Below are positions 46,142 through 59,440 of a DNA stretch of 64,000 nucleotides, piece after piece. Both the position numbers and the translations under genes were made by a program. The stretch spans positions 620,001 to 684,000 of the forward strand of contig JBANDB010000009.1 in the NCBI GenBank assembly GCA_037576215.1. The letters are read 5' to 3'. Source of the DNA: Armillaria gallica (Eukaryota; Basidiomycota; Agaricomycetes; Agaricales; Physalacriaceae). The notes beneath the pieces are model-generated. The model was not told the origin of the DNA. It did not search any database and was given only the letters and a program-made list of their open reading frames with translations. Position 1 is the first letter of the stretch, and each line of letters starts with the position of its first letter.

Positions 46142-46872
46142 ATCAATGTGAGCCATGGATATGACTAGAACTTCACATAATGATCAGATGCTCCCTTACC
46201 AACAAACTTTCCTGCGACTTATTCCACCTTTTATACTTATGTGACAGCAGTTCCCCACTCCATCTGATTGCCTTATCAGAAATTGAGACATACTCAACTC
46301 TTGCCTCAATGCGTCAATCCAGATTAACCAGCATTTATGCAGGAATGTTGGATGAAATTCCTTGTTCTCAAATCATGCTGTCATGATCAGATTTATCCCT
46401 GGACTGTAACGATTCTCACCATCTTTGCAGGGTGGTCTTGCTGTCAGAGTGGGCTCCATTGCTGAAACCGCAAGTCATTTCTGGTCAATGTGCAATACAT
46501 GCTTTTCAATTCAATGAATGCATTAATAGATTCTATGTTTTCCATATGCATTCTACTCTGAGTCATGTCCTGTAACCATTTCTCTCTAGAATGTGCACTC
46601 TTTGAGATCACCGTGATTATCCCTTGGCTTGGGTGTTCTTAACACCCAAAATATGACCAAATATCCGTTACATTTGCACTATTATTCTTCCCATCTGCAG
46701 AAATATCGCTTTACCGAGATGAACGATAATCTAGGCGCCTATGTCTGCCCTCATTTCTCTTGCAAACCTGAAAGCAAAGTGCGGAGAGTGGCTTTAATAA
46801 TGTCCCACCACTCTCCTTGCATATGGTATAAAAATGAGACCGTATTGCACTTGTAAAAGCCACCATTGACAA
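46142..46872. other. Spacer after the truncated LTR
   Basis: AT-rich, no gene recognised. Its first bases mark the breakpoint that removed most of the LTR and may be the end of the invading or deleting sequence, perhaps the Helitron region. Confidence 0.35.
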
Positions 46873-47692
46873 TGCGCACTACTATGATCCGTCTTCCATT
46901 TCACTCGACACAATCTGGTAAGTCATATAATGCCCATAATATGTATTGATATTGATATGCTTTTAGCAATGCCAGCAAGAAAAGACCGACATATAATGTC
47001 AGGGTTAACCCTCAAAATTCTATTAGAGAGTGCTGCCTGCGCTTCATCCAGAACGGTTTCACTGGTTTTAAAGGCTGTTACCTTCAATATCAGAGTAAGC
47101 AACAAATCTGTTTGAAGTTTCATATGAGTGCTGACTGAATTTCCAGGGCAACATTGACAGCCAACAACAGCAGGAGGTGCCTGGAGGTTACACTGCCCAT
47201 CCCGCCACATTTGTGTGGCGCCCGCTGAGCCAGCTCTTGCTCAGGGCAGATCGGCCTCCATCTTATGATGGTCACGAATTGAGTACCAAACAGCAATTCA
47301 CTGTCACTGTTGTGACTCTGAACATTGCTGGTAGAAATACCGATGCGGCGGGTGCCTTGGCAAATGGGCTCATCCAGTTTGTCGTGGCATATTTCTCCTT
47401 CAATAAGGCAGATCTCAAAATAATTGGCATATCCTACCAGCTGGATATAACATATGGAGTAGCGGTAGTTGTACTACAGGGAGGGTCCACAATATATCAG
47501 AGAATAAAAGCATTGGCAGATGCCAATGCTACATCACCATTCTGTGATGCTTTCAAGACCTACCATGGTGGGGAGATGGCATATTCTCCCCATCATCTGT
47601 ATGCACAGTTACTACAAGCAGAGCTGATATCGAGGTCAGTTTCATCTTCTTACATGTTTGAATCTTTATTCACACTGAACATAGGGACTTGA
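46873..47692 (+). CDS. Unassigned three-exon gene before the Helitron
   Basis: Exons 46873-46918, 46967-47094 and 47147-47692 have GT-AG borders and join in phase to 239 residues, beginning MRTTMIRLPFHS. The last exon includes TAHPATFVWRPLSQLLLRAD and LIQFVVAYFSFNKADLKIIG. No family was recognised. It could be a host gene fragment captured by the Helitron, a second Helitron gene, or chance. The matching phases of three exons are the main support. Confidence 0.4.
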
Positions 47693-47836
47693 TCATAATG
47701 TATTAAGTTATTTTTTTAATGAGCTTTGCCACAGCGGCAATCTATTCATTCCTTTTGCTTTATTTACAGTATCTGTTCTAAAATTGCTTATAATTGCTAC
47801 CTTTTTTTACACCATATCTCTTGTCTACCTCTCATC

Positions 47837-50800
47837 ATGTCCAAAACCAGAGACCTTCTCTTTCATGATGGCACACCGCTCGACTCTGAGTTCCATTTTT
47901 TCAAAATGCCAGAGCTCATCAGTATTGTCCATCCAATATCGTACTTGACAACTGAGCTCAAAAGGTCGAAACTCAAGTTGTACCAGCATATTGTTGGCAG
48001 ATCAGTTTTGGAGCAGGAAACCATACATGAGGCAGCTCGGAAGGAGATGGGAAAGGGTCGAAAGAGGAAGAGAACAGATGCAGATGGAAATGGAAGAGGT
48101 GGTCACCAAAAAAAGGCTTGCATGGCTGATGGATCTACTGTTCAATCTTGTCGCTTTGTGGAAGATAGCTCTGGAGATTCCAACCATGAAGATACAGATG
48201 ATTTATGTGAAGGATCTTTCTTGAGTAGTGCCACTCAGGAAATTCGAAAACAATGTATCGAGATGTACATTGAACGAACTGGAAATGCAGCATTGTTGCA
48301 ATCAGTATGCATGGTCTGTGCCCAGATCAATTTCCAATAGCAGATGTCAGAAATCAGTGTCGACGACATTCCAAACAGGCATCTGCTTCACCCAGCTCAT
48401 CCGCATCCTCACCACATCTTAATGGATAGCATGCTACTTTATGAAGATGCAGTCAATGGCGACAGAGGCTACATATGTTATGGATGTATGCAGTAGTTGG
48501 AGAAGACAAAGATTCCATCTTTTTCGCTTGCAAATGAAATGTGGATAGGCCATGTACCTCACTGCATCTCTATATTAACTCTCCCTGAGAGAGTCCTCAT
48601 TGCTCGACATCTGCCATGTTCGTATCTCATCAAACTCTATCCCAAGTCTGGTCATGCCGAACACTGGGAAAAGGATGATGCACTGTACTCTGCCTTAAAA
48701 GGGAACATCTGTACGCATCCTTTAAATGTCAATTATGTGGCAGGGCTAGTTGCAGGCAAAGTTATGCCTCTTAACATTCAGGTTTTGTCTGCAGTAATTG
48801 GCATCACTTTTGTTACTCCAAGAGGTTCTGTCCAGCCATCAATACCAGGTACCATGTTAGAGATTCAAAGAAATCGTGTAGCTGAAGCATTGTGGTGGCT
48901 AAAGGAGAATAATCCACTATATCATGATATCTATATATTGTCAGAGCAGTTGGGACTACTTCCAGAAGGTGGTATTCCCAAAGAAATTTTGGCAACAGCG
49001 CATTACTCTCATGACATGGCTGGATTAGCCAGTGAACAGGATGGTTATGTTCCAGATCAAGATGGAGATGAAGACTTTGGTTCGTCGCTAAACTTATATT
49101 ATAGCAAAATTACTCATGCTTTTTTTCAGTTCATGATAAAAATGTTCTCCCTGTGTATGATTCTGGTGATCCTAGATTTATTTATGTGGAAGACGAGCAT
49201 GACGAGACAGAAATCAATGCAGATCCTGGTAGATATTCTTATTTATAAATATGCTGTTCAAAGTCTCATGTTGGATAAGGTGTTTTCCTTCTGCATGCAA
49301 ATGGCATGATTGATGCAAATGGTGACAATATTCCAGACCAAGACATCATGACCCATGCGTTAGCAAATATGGTGCAAGATTCAAATGTCAAACTGGAGAA
49401 AAAACATCTTATTCAACATGGAAGTGCATTTGTCAATGAGTATGGTCGAGTTGATGAGATTACAGGAGAGAGAACTGATGGTGGACCTTTGAATCCCAAT
49501 CACTTGTTAGGCACCTTTCCATGGTTGTTTCTGTATGGGAAGGGGGGTTTTGAAGTTGCATGGCCTGTCAATGTGACTTATGAACATCATTCACAATGGG
49601 CATTGTAATATGCAGACCGAAGATTTTGCAAGGACTATCATTTTGTATTTCAAGTCTGGGGTGTTATGCACAAACAGAACATCTGTCGTTCGGCCACTCT
49701 GCAAATTAAGAGATCGAGTTTTATACATAAATGGGGAACCATAATGAATATCACGCCTGAGGATTTGCAGAAGGCAAGTAGGGAAGAAGCAAGGAAGGCA
49801 CCATTTTCACATCCAGGGATTCAGGCTCTACGAAAGCAACTATCAGCTGTATGAGTATGGGTTCCTGAGACTGATGAATCCAGGACCAGTATCCGATCCA
49901 AGATATGGAGCACAAATCTCATTTTTAATCCGCCTAGTCTTTGGATAATGCTTAACCCATCTGACTCCCATGATCCCATTGCCCAAGTTCTAGCTGGACA
50001 GGACATTGACCTGGATAATTTTGTAAAGACGGCCGGTCCAAATTCTGCTCAGCGTGGTAGGAACATGGCATCCAACCCTTTTGCGGTAGCACAGTACTTT
50101 CATTTTGTCATTGGTGTTGTTCTGGAAGAATTATTTGGCATCAAAGGTGGCAGTCAGGGCTGGCCTATTCACAAAGATGGAATCTTTGGTTGCATCCAGT
50201 CATATATCGGAACTGTTGAATCGCAAGGCAGAGGTACCCTTCATCTTCACATGCTACTATGGTTAGTTGGAGCACCTAGTGCACAAGCAATGACAGATGC
50301 CTTGAAGTCAGTACCATTCAGGGAAAAGGTCAAGGCTTTCATCAGTGCAAACATCCATGGTGATCTTGGTGGGCTCAGTGGACGCCAAATGGAAGAGATG
50401 TCAAAAACTAAGGAAGTGTCATATTCACGCTCAGCACATTCTAAGAAAGTGGATTATGAAGTCCTGCGAGATGAGGATACAGTCAAGTTGGCATGCACTG
50501 TACAGCACCATAAATGCATGCGAGGTGTGTGTATCAAGATGAGAGGGGGTCACAGAGTATGCAAGAGACATGCACCATTTTATGTGTTGTCTCAAGCCTG
50601 GGTTCTGCCAACAGGAGAGTGGGGTCCAAAGAGGTACTCATCATTTATGAATGCATGGAATCCAGAGATTTTACAATGTCTTTGTTGCAACCACGATATT
50701 AAGCTGATTACAAATGCAGTTGATACAAAGGACATTATCTGGTATATCACCAACTATGCCACAAAAAAGCGATTAACATCATGGAATGCCTCGGTGACTT

Positions 50801-53689
50801 TAGCAAAATCATTAGCCTTTCAGCTGAAGAAGGACAAACATATCTCAGAGTGTCGGGACCTTGGAAAAAAACTTGTACAAATGTTCTCGCATGCATTGAA
50901 TAAAGAACAAGAATTCAGTATTTGCGAGGTCATCTCTCATATCATGGGCTGGGGAGATTGCTATATCTCTCATCACTATGTCGTGATTTATTGGGATGTA
51001 ACAACAACTGTATTATGAGACGCTTATCCCTATTTAAAAGCAAAAAAGTATGTTTCATCTCTAAAAGTAGTTATATATTACTGATGACATCTACTCATGA
51101 AACAGGGCTTATAACCAAAAGACAGTCATCCAGGCAAATGGCCAATTAGAATCTTTATCTGGAGAGGTGACAATGCCTGTTGAGGTAGTCGATGGTCAAA
51201 TGAAGTTGAAGGATCAGATGAAAGAATATTTGGATCAAGGAGATGTGCTTGAGAATATGTGTTTCTTGGACTATTTTCTGGAGACGTATGATGGCAAGCC
51301 ACCAAAGAAACATCAGGATGGCTCTGAAAGTGAGGCTCATAGTCAAAGGGTACCTTATAGAGAAGGTAGTGGTAGAGGGAAGCAATGTTGTATTATTCAC
51401 CAGCCTGGCCATGAGACAATACCACAATTCATTGGAAGATGGTTTGCATGACGTGATCAACCTGATATTTATGAGTACTACTGTGTACAAATGATGTTGC
51501 TCTTAAAACTGTGGAGAACAATGGCAGATCTCAAGCCTGCAGAAGTGACATTTGCTGTAGCATTTGCTGAGGTTGAAGCTATATTATCAGCAAAATATAA
51601 AGGAGTTTTAGACAACATCCAGTACTTTCATGAGTCATCAGATGGAGCTCATGCAAAGAAGCCAGAGACAATTATTGGTGCTGGTATGTTAAGTTTAGAT
51701 GAGGATGACAGGATGGACATAGACATTGATGATATGCTAGATAATAGCGAACAGAATCAATTTACTGAGGTAGATGTTGACATTGCAAGAAATGAATGAC
51801 ATCCAATGAGGGAGGTCCATTTTGGTATTGATGCTATAAACATTGCTGAGCAAGCTGGAATGTTCAATGAGATCTGTTGTGATACTGCACTACCGTCAAT
51901 AGCACCTCAAGCTGATGATGCAGATATTATGTGCTTTTGGCAATGGGAACAAAAATTGAAAAGCATTACAAGGTGGAGAGACAAAGATCTGAGGCATTCT
52001 ACTCCAGATGATAGGAACATTGTGAATCCAATCAGAAGAGAAGGAGAGGTTGAGCCTGGAGGGTCAAGCGAAAGAGAGCCACAGGCACCACCAAAGGAGT
52101 GTATCCTCTTAGCAAAGCTGAATACAGAACAGAAGATGGCACATGACATTATTGAAAAACATCTTAAAGCCAATATTGCAGATTGAAGTCCACCTCAGTT
52201 ATTAATGCAAGTTCAGGGGCAGGGTGGTACAGGAAAAACAGTTCTCATTAATGCAATAACAGAAACATTTGAGTACTATAGAGTTGAACAGAAGCTGGCC
52301 AAAACTGCAACTTCAGGTGTAGCTGCAAGTTTGATTGCTGGTCAGACACTACACTCTTGGGGAGGAATTCCTATTCATCCTGGAAAGGATGATGATTGGC
52401 ATATGAAAGGTAGCAAAGCAACTGAGGCAAAACAGAAATCTAACATGGTTGACAAAGAATATCTTGTTATTGATGAACGTTCAATGATGACAAAAGATCT
52501 CCTTGCATTGACATCTCAGATTATTGCAAAGCATAGGTCTCATGAAGGCGGAAATGGTCATGAGATGTTTGGAGGCATGAGCATTATACTTTTTGGTGAC
52601 TTTCATCAGTTCCCTCCTGTTGGCAACCCAACTGCTGCTTTATATCATTCTAGTACTGCTGGTGCAACTGCACGAAGTATTGTTGGGCAGGCAATATATG
52701 AGTGTTTCACAACAGTTGTTACTTTGGTCAAACAAAATTGAGTAGAAGATGGTGAATGGAATTCTTTGTTGAATAGGCTACGAACTGGAGACTGTACCAA
52801 AGAAGACATAGAGGAGCTTCAAAAGCTTGATATCTTGAAATGTCCTAATGATAATTATTCCACCTTTCCATGGAACTCTGCAATTCTGGTTACTTCCCGT
52901 CATGGTCCTAGAGAAAGATGGAATGCTGCTGCTATTTGGAAGCATTGTAGATTGACTGGCCACCAGTTGTATATCTGCAATGCAGAGGATACCAAGGGTC
53001 AAAATAGAACAGAGCTTAATATAGAGAAACAGGTTACTGTTGCAGGAATGACAATGAAACAGAGTGGTCGACTGGCAGAGAAGGTGGAAATTGCCATTGG
53101 CATGAAAGCTATAGTGCTTATGAATATAGTGACAGAGGCAGACATTACTAATGGGACAAGAGGTACCATTGAGAATATCATTTTGGATAGCCAAGAGGGT
53201 AATATGCCAAATGACTCAGGAACTGTTGAGGTTGAATTAAAGTATTCTCCAGCAGTCATTATATTCTGACCAGATCATGCCTCTGAAGAATTTGAATTTG
53301 AAGGGTTGGCTAAAAGTCTTATTCCTATTGTTGCAAGTGAGGCTGGGTTTACCATTGATACAAGGCAAGGTAAAATCTGTATCCATCAAAGACAAATGGC
53401 AATTACACCTGCATATGCATTTACCCATCACAAATGTCAAGGACAGACAATTGAATATGTGATTGTGGACCTAGGAACTCCACCAGGTGGTGGACTTAGT
53501 CCTTTCAATGCCTACGTTGCACTCTCACGCAGCCGTGGTCAGAAAACTATCCATTTGTTGTGAATGCCAAAGGATAGTGGGTTGTTTATGAAGCATCCTT
53601 CAGAATCATTGAGGGATGAGGATGAGAGACTAGTTTGTCTGACTCGGAATACCAGGAATCAATTTTTAGGTGGCAAATTTGTGTGGTGA
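47837..53689 (+). pseudogene. Helitron Rep/helicase, broken by many stops
   Basis: Order follows Helitron proteins of agarics: an N-terminal part with MVCAQ and, after a stop, LANEMWIGHVP and LTLPERVLIARHLP; the Helitron-like N domain with GTFPWLFLYGKGGF; the HUH nickase motif in GTLHLHMLLWL near 50240; the catalytic-tyrosine region WYITNYATKK near 50740; then a PIF1-type helicase with Walker A GQGGTGKT near 52218, Walker B VIDERSMM near 52470, FGDFHQFPPV near 52600, and the final TPAYAFTHHKCQGQTI ... NAYVALSRSRG. Introns near 49100-49280 and 51047-51104 are likely. Internal stops: TAG 48338 and 48494, TAA 49606, and eight TGA (49852, 51016, 51449, 51797, 52184, 52739, 53267, 53561). Several TGA positions hold arginine in relatives. 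The protein cannot be made from this copy. Helitron ends (TC, hairpin plus CTRR) were not located. Confidence 0.9.
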
Positions 53690-54419
53690 GAAACAGGTGA
53701 AGTACTTCACTTCCATTCTTATATTTATGCTAATCTAAAAAAGAAAGTGCATACATGCAATGCCAATCTGTCACATCCATGTTTACTTAGTCAAAGTGGG
53801 CTGGCATCCAATGTTGGATCCTCAGTTGCATTCATGATTGTTGGCATGTGCAGATTCACTGCACACAGGTGTTTGGGCCTAATGTTGATATAGTTGGGGC
53901 TGGGTAGGTGCTGAGGGCATGGTGCTGATTTTCAGGATAACAGACAGCAGAAAAGGTTATGGTTGTCGTTCTAGTTGTAACTGATAAGTATCATTGTATC
54001 AATACAAACCTGCCATCCCAGCACCTTCCTTTTCATTCAAATACTGTTACTCTCAACAGATCTTGAGCAGATCTGATTGATAATTAGCTGAGCTCCCAGT
54101 AGCCCTGACTGTTCACTCTTTTTCACTCTCCCTATTGATTTGTTGAGCATGCCTCCTGGTGCTCCCTGCCCTCTAAGATCTTTCTGCCTTCCATGTGACC
54201 TGTGCCACATGTTCTGCAAGATTTTGATCCCTTCCAGATTAGGCTAAGAGGTAATATAGTAACCTCCCTCATCATCTTACATTGTCACACCTTCTTTACT
54301 CATAAATCTTTTATTGAACTCATGGCAGAGCAATAACATGAACTCATGTCCATAGATATTTATTACATAGGATAATATACTAAGGGTCCATACTTAATAT
54401 TTTAGAAATTAAAAAAAAT
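53690..54419. other. Spacer after the Helitron gene
   Basis: No gene. A short hairpin (AGATC-TTGAGCA-GATCT) lies at about 54059-54075, but no CTRR end follows at the right distance, so the Helitron 3' end is not proven here. Confidence 0.35.
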
Positions 54420-55515
54420 AGCTGCCCATACACTGGGCACGGTTGGGCATAGGCATTGACAGCTGGCATCGCGTGTGTCATCAATGGCATAGCATCCACC
54501 TACATCCAAACCAACGATTTCAGGGTGGTCAGATGAGACAGGGTGCCGGTGGGATGAAGGAGAGGGCCAGGGAGGTGTCGGTGCCCGTTTGACAGCGATG
54601 TCATGGTCCCAGGTGAGAAAGGACCTCGCCTTTGAATCCCCCAGCATCAAAAACAGGGGTGATGAGGATGGGGTGGTGGTGGCTATGCTGTAGGGGTAGG
54701 TATAGGGCAGAAATGGTGGGAATGGGAATGAGGTGGCGATGCCTGGCGACGGAAGCATTGGGGGCAGTGGTGCACAGCAGGATCGTGTTCCCCCACCCAA
54801 ATAATGGGGGATACATGACTCTTGAGGTGTGTGGGGCATGTGGGCAGAGTGGGGGGGGCATTGTTGGCTTTGGGTGGAGTGGGCAGCAGTGGGCAAGCAA
54901 ATCGTCATATAACAGTAATTCTTGTGGAATTTATAGTGACTGAGGGCCCTCCTTCGATGTTCAGAAGGGTGTGTTTGTCATCGCTGTCGTTCAGCGTCGG
55001 TGTCCTGATCTTTATCCTGCCATCTGCTCGACATCTCCCACCCTCCTAGAACCTCCATCTCTCCTCTCCTTCTGGGTGAGCCCTCCCCAGGACAACACCA
55101 GAGCCCCACCTTGCAGTAGAAATCCACCTGTCCCCATAGTCGTCCTCATTGTCATGCTCGATGTTGCTGTCCTTATCGTCAGTTGTACACTTCGTGGGCC
55201 CTCCCATGCCAAGATGGCAGCCAATGTCAGATCCCCAGACATATAGTACACTCTTGTAGTGTGCGAAATTCGTGTGCAGAAGCGATTGGCCCCAATGTCA
55301 ATGTGGACGCTACTGGGGTGGTGGGATTGCAAATTGGGTGTAATTGGCATCGTCGAGCGTGGGGGTCTCCAGAACTATCATTGGAGATGTCGTTGTATGC
55401 TTCTGCCTCGTTTGGGGGCTTATGCGGGTGGTGGTGGGGAAGGTGTAGGCTATCTGGGGCTCTTGGGGCCACCAGACAAGGCAAAGGTATCTAAAATAGA
55501 ATAATTAGCATTGAA
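54420..55515. mobile_element. Unclassified repeat, uninterrupted copy B
   Basis: About 1.1 kb, the undivided counterpart of 27600-28440 plus 29790-30235. Shared blocks include GTTCCCCCACCCAAATAATG, AGAAGCGATTGGCCCCAAT (against CGGCAGCGATTGCCCTCAAT) and the terminal GGTATCTAAAATA. Diverged by perhaps 30 percent by eye, so old. A minus-strand frame of 168 codons (54402-54908) has low-complexity composition. Confidence 0.55.
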
Positions 55516-58057
55516 ATAAATCAGGATTTCTGCACCAATGCAAAGTGTTTGTTAATGTTATTTATCAAAGCCACAGCATTCATGCAGAGAATGAACTTTG
55601 ACAGACAAGCTAGTGTTTGTTAGTATTATTTATCAAAGTTACAGTTTTCAGGTGCATCGGCCATACTAAAATAGGAAGGCTCTCACCATGGGTAGACCTT
55701 CTTTTCAAGCAAGGTAATGCCCATCTCTGACTTCGTGGGTTATCAGCCCAATTGCTATGCTGTTCAATGGTAATGTCATCAGCACAGCCCCATATAACAG
55801 CGATCCCTGAAATGCTGTTAACTGATCATCACATGGCAGGAGCTAAGCGCTCTTTTTGAGTCGAGAAATACTTGCCATTGGCTGCTGTATAGAGTGTCAC
55901 CGGTTCACCACCCGCTTTATAGCATTCAGGAGCTACCCTCGATTTTTCCCAATCACGATGATGCACCGCATCGGACCCTTTCCTATCAGCTAGGAGTCAT
56001 AATGAGCATTGTACGCTCCCGCATGCATGCAAATATAAATGTAGCCGTTAATCAGCACTAAAGCTCTACTTCTCTGGTGTGGGCCGTTGTGTGCATGGCA
56101 AGTACGAGTCCGAAGTCTGGGTCACTCCATCCAGAATACTTGCAGAAACGAGAGATACCAAACATAATGTGGTTGCTACTGGCAAGTGAGTGAAATGGCA
56201 TGACAGGGCATGACTTGAAGAAGAATCATTGTCACTGTCACATGACCCTTGGCCATCGTGAAAGTGTTGCATCATGCCGGTCACGGCATGTCCATCCAGT
56301 ATTTCGCTTGCATAGTACTTAACAGAACCTGAATGAAGAATGAAGCATGTGGCACTGGCAACTGCTCGTAAGTTCATAATTCCAATGTTCTCAGTTCTCG
56401 ACATTCTTTCTGGCTCTGACAGAATTGTTGGTACTAAGGCTGGATTGAACACCAACTAAACTCTAGCTTTCAAATAATTCCCATTTCCCATTCCCATCCT
56501 CCCTCTTTGTGGAATATTGATGAGCCTGTGGCTGTGCAAGCTGGCACGATGTCCAGTTAGCCCGAGTCGTGCTGAGTAAAGGTTTACTAAGAGAAAGAAA
56601 GTACTAGAAGATACAGAAAGGTATTTAAGTAGCTAGATTTCATAGTTTACTGTACTCGTTTGCCTTCTAAGCAAACATGGATTGTCATTCCTAACTCGCT
56701 AGGCAAATGTGCCTGATCACACAGTGCATGTGTTATCCAACACTCTTCTCTCCTCCCTCCCTACTATACTGTTCTTCATTGACACCGACTCAGATCCCTG
56801 ACCTCCCTGGTGCCCACCACCTTGAATCATGTTGTCTGTCCTTCAAGTTTATGCCAAACCCATTCTTGAATTTTTTTTTTTGTTTGACATTCTCAAGGTA
56901 CGTCCCATGCTCATACGTTTGCTTATTTTGTGATGCATGTGATAGTCACCTTTTCTCTTTCACCACAACATCGACATCGACGGTGACAGTGAGCAGGATC
57001 TTTCCCCTTTTCTTATACTTAAACTGTGCTCATTTCCAGTGTCTAGGCACCATTTATACTTGGTTTGAGAGAGCCGCAGTTTGCCTTGTTGAAAGGTACA
57101 CATCCATTTTCTGAGTGTGTGTGTTCGTAGTGCTCACTCTTTTCATCAGGGCTATTTTGCTTCGGGTGTGGGATGGTGAGGACACTCTGAAATTGCAGAG
57201 ACTGCCTCACAAGTAGCAAGTTCCTTACCGTTATTCTTTTCACTGATCATCTGCATTAGATGTTGTTTTCTTCAAGATCAACTGGTTTCTTTATGAATGG
57301 ACGGTTTGTGTTGAAGATGGTGCCTAGTGTTGAAGTAGCTTCTCTTGTGATTGTTGGCAAGCTTTTTTCCCTGTCTCCTTTCCATTGCTCCCTTTGCTTA
57401 CTATGGCGCTTAGGCTCCAACTGTCAACACCTCACTAGCACATCAGAAGACTTAGAACAAGCATGGATGTGTTGACCAAAAAGGCAGGCAAACACTTGGG
57501 AAAACGGGTTGGCAAAAGAGCACATCGTTAGGAGGAGGCAAGACTTGTATTGAGGCGATCAATTGAGATCAATTGAAGGTGCATTTGAATGGATCCTATT
57601 TTGTGTTCCACTCATTGATCTCATTTGCAGGCCATCTCAACCTCAAGAAATGACAATTTGCAAGTCCTCCGATGAATATGATGGCAGTAATCCTCATGTC
57701 AGGTTTCAATAGAGTGAGAAGTGGGGGAGAACAAGTTTTAGTCATGGTGCGTGCACTAGCCATCATACCTGTAAATTGAATGCTTGTTTTTGTCAGCACT
57801 AGCACTTGAGCATAGCCATGTCTTGCCTGCTGGTTGCTAGCAAGAGGTAGCAATACATCGCGACTCGTGTCTTTCTTAGCACTCATTGACAAGATACTGA
57901 CTATTCAAAGGGTTCCGACTTGGAGCCAAATCTTGACAACGATGGTTCATGGGAGGTGAACAAACTGACCAGAAACCAGGTGTGCATGCGGTTCAACAAT
58001 CCTGGCACCGTACTCACTCATATGCCGCAGGCTCTACTTTCAGGTTTATACACATTT
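55516..58057. other. AT-rich spacer, no gene recognised
   Basis: Several frames of 60-135 codons are open (for example 56707-57114 plus, 56066-56455 minus), but none shows a family motif, a clear start context or a partner exon. I see no supported gene. Confidence 0.4.
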
Positions 58058-58730
58058 CAAGGGGCTACCGGAATGAAAAAAAATGACATGGGGTTGATTA
58101 ATATTTTTTGTGCATGGAGCTTGGACCTACCTACCTCCATGTGACATTTATGATGTCACATATCTATTTCGGGAAATTCAGCTGTTGCCGTTCGATGATG
58201 TGGTGTCGTCGTCTTGCTTCTGTCTCTCTGGCTACATTCCAATTGGCTTCCTACAAGTTCACGAGCATCGAGACAGCCTCTTACAATACATCTTGTATGA
58301 CACTCATTGTTTCACTCGAATAATCTATCCATTAACACACCTCTACAGCTCACTGCACTGTACACAGCAAGCTTATACCTACCTCGCTCATCAATTCCTC
58401 CTCTCTACCTGTACAATTGCACAAAAATAGCTGTTGATCCATTCAAGTTCCTCAGAACTAAGAATATGGGGTGCGCTTGCAGGAGAATAGGTTGGCGCTC
58501 CCATCTGTCAGCATTGTGGTGTGAAATTGAAGGCGGATGTGTCACGTTATTGGCAGTGTGTGGTCATAGATCCTGTAATAAGGTGGAAAACCCATAAAGC
58601 ACGCAATTATGATGAGTTTGGAGCCATTTTCTGACCAAAAATGGGGTGGTTCACTTTAATTTTTTTTCGACATCGCTCTGGACCTACCTACCTGCCCGAT
58701 GTACCAGGCCAACATTCCGGTAGCCCCTTG
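58058..58730. mobile_element. Non-autonomous DNA transposon, TIR CAAGGGGCTACCGGAATG
   Basis: The 18-base end CAAGGGGCTACCGGAATG at 58058-58075 returns exactly inverted at 58713-58730. Directly outside are ACACATTT (left) and ACACATAT (right), an 8-base target duplication with one mismatch. GGACCTACCTACCT occurs near both ends. No transposase is present in the 673 bases. Confidence 0.75.
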
Positions 58731-58762
58731 ACACATATCATCAAATTTTCAGCAGTCCAATA

Positions 58763-59432
58763 TAGTGATGCCGCGACTCAGCTTAAAGTCGCTTGAGCCG
58801 ACAAGCCGAGTCTTAATAAGCCAAGTCTGAGTCTTGATTGACTCAGACTCATTCTAGGCTCAAGCTCATCAAGGAGCTGGCTAAAGCTGGGCTCGAGTCG
58901 CTTTAGCTCGAATGAGGGCACCTGATTTGGCCAGCATCTTCCTGACCTTTATTCTCCCCCAGGACACATAAGCTCACACCCTGTACTTTGTAAATACACT
59001 TCCAATACTTACTGAGGCAAATAGACATTCAAAATGGGCATGAATATTATACAATGGAGCAACTGAAGTTTGAGCATCAGTGCCCTTACAAATGCCGAGG
59101 TAAAGCCGATATTTTTCCTAAAAAGGTGAAGGGGCTGTAGTTTATAGCTATATTGAAGATGTCCTTACAGATTTGCCAGTTGAACGTTCAATGAACACAT
59201 ATATATTATCAAGTATTGATTCTGAAGGATGTACAAGCCATCTCGCCTTGGAAAGTGCATCTTAACCTAGTGATTTCCTTTTTGAATCGTTAGTCTGAGC
59301 TCAAGCCGACTTGAGCCAAAGTCTAGCTTAGCCGACATCAGGTTATGGACTCAGGCCGACTCGGCTCAATGCAATTACCAAAGTCGGCATAAGCATAGCC
59401 AAGTTGAGTCTAGCCGAGTCGCGGCAACACTA
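58763..59432. mobile_element. hAT-type non-autonomous element
   Basis: Ends TAGTGATGCCGCGACTC and, inverted, TAGTGTTGCCGCGACTC (one mismatch in 17). Both sides are flanked by the identical 8 bases GTCCAATA (58755-58762 and 59433-59440), a perfect target duplication as produced by hAT transposases. The motif AGCCGAGTC or GACTCGGCT is scattered through both subterminal regions, as expected for transposase binding sites. 670 bases, no coding capacity. Confidence 0.9.
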
Positions 59433-59440
59433 GTCCAATA

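Noticed and set aside
54059..54075. Hairpin as the Helitron 3' end
   Set aside because: No CTRR terminus at the expected 10-12 bases after the stem.
54402..54908. Minus-strand frame of 168 codons as a gene
   Set aside because: Low-complexity Pro/Ser/His-rich translation inside a repeat whose other copy does not keep the frame.
56066..56455. Minus-strand frame of 129 codons as a small secreted protein
   Set aside because: No ATG at the start, no signal peptide and no relative.
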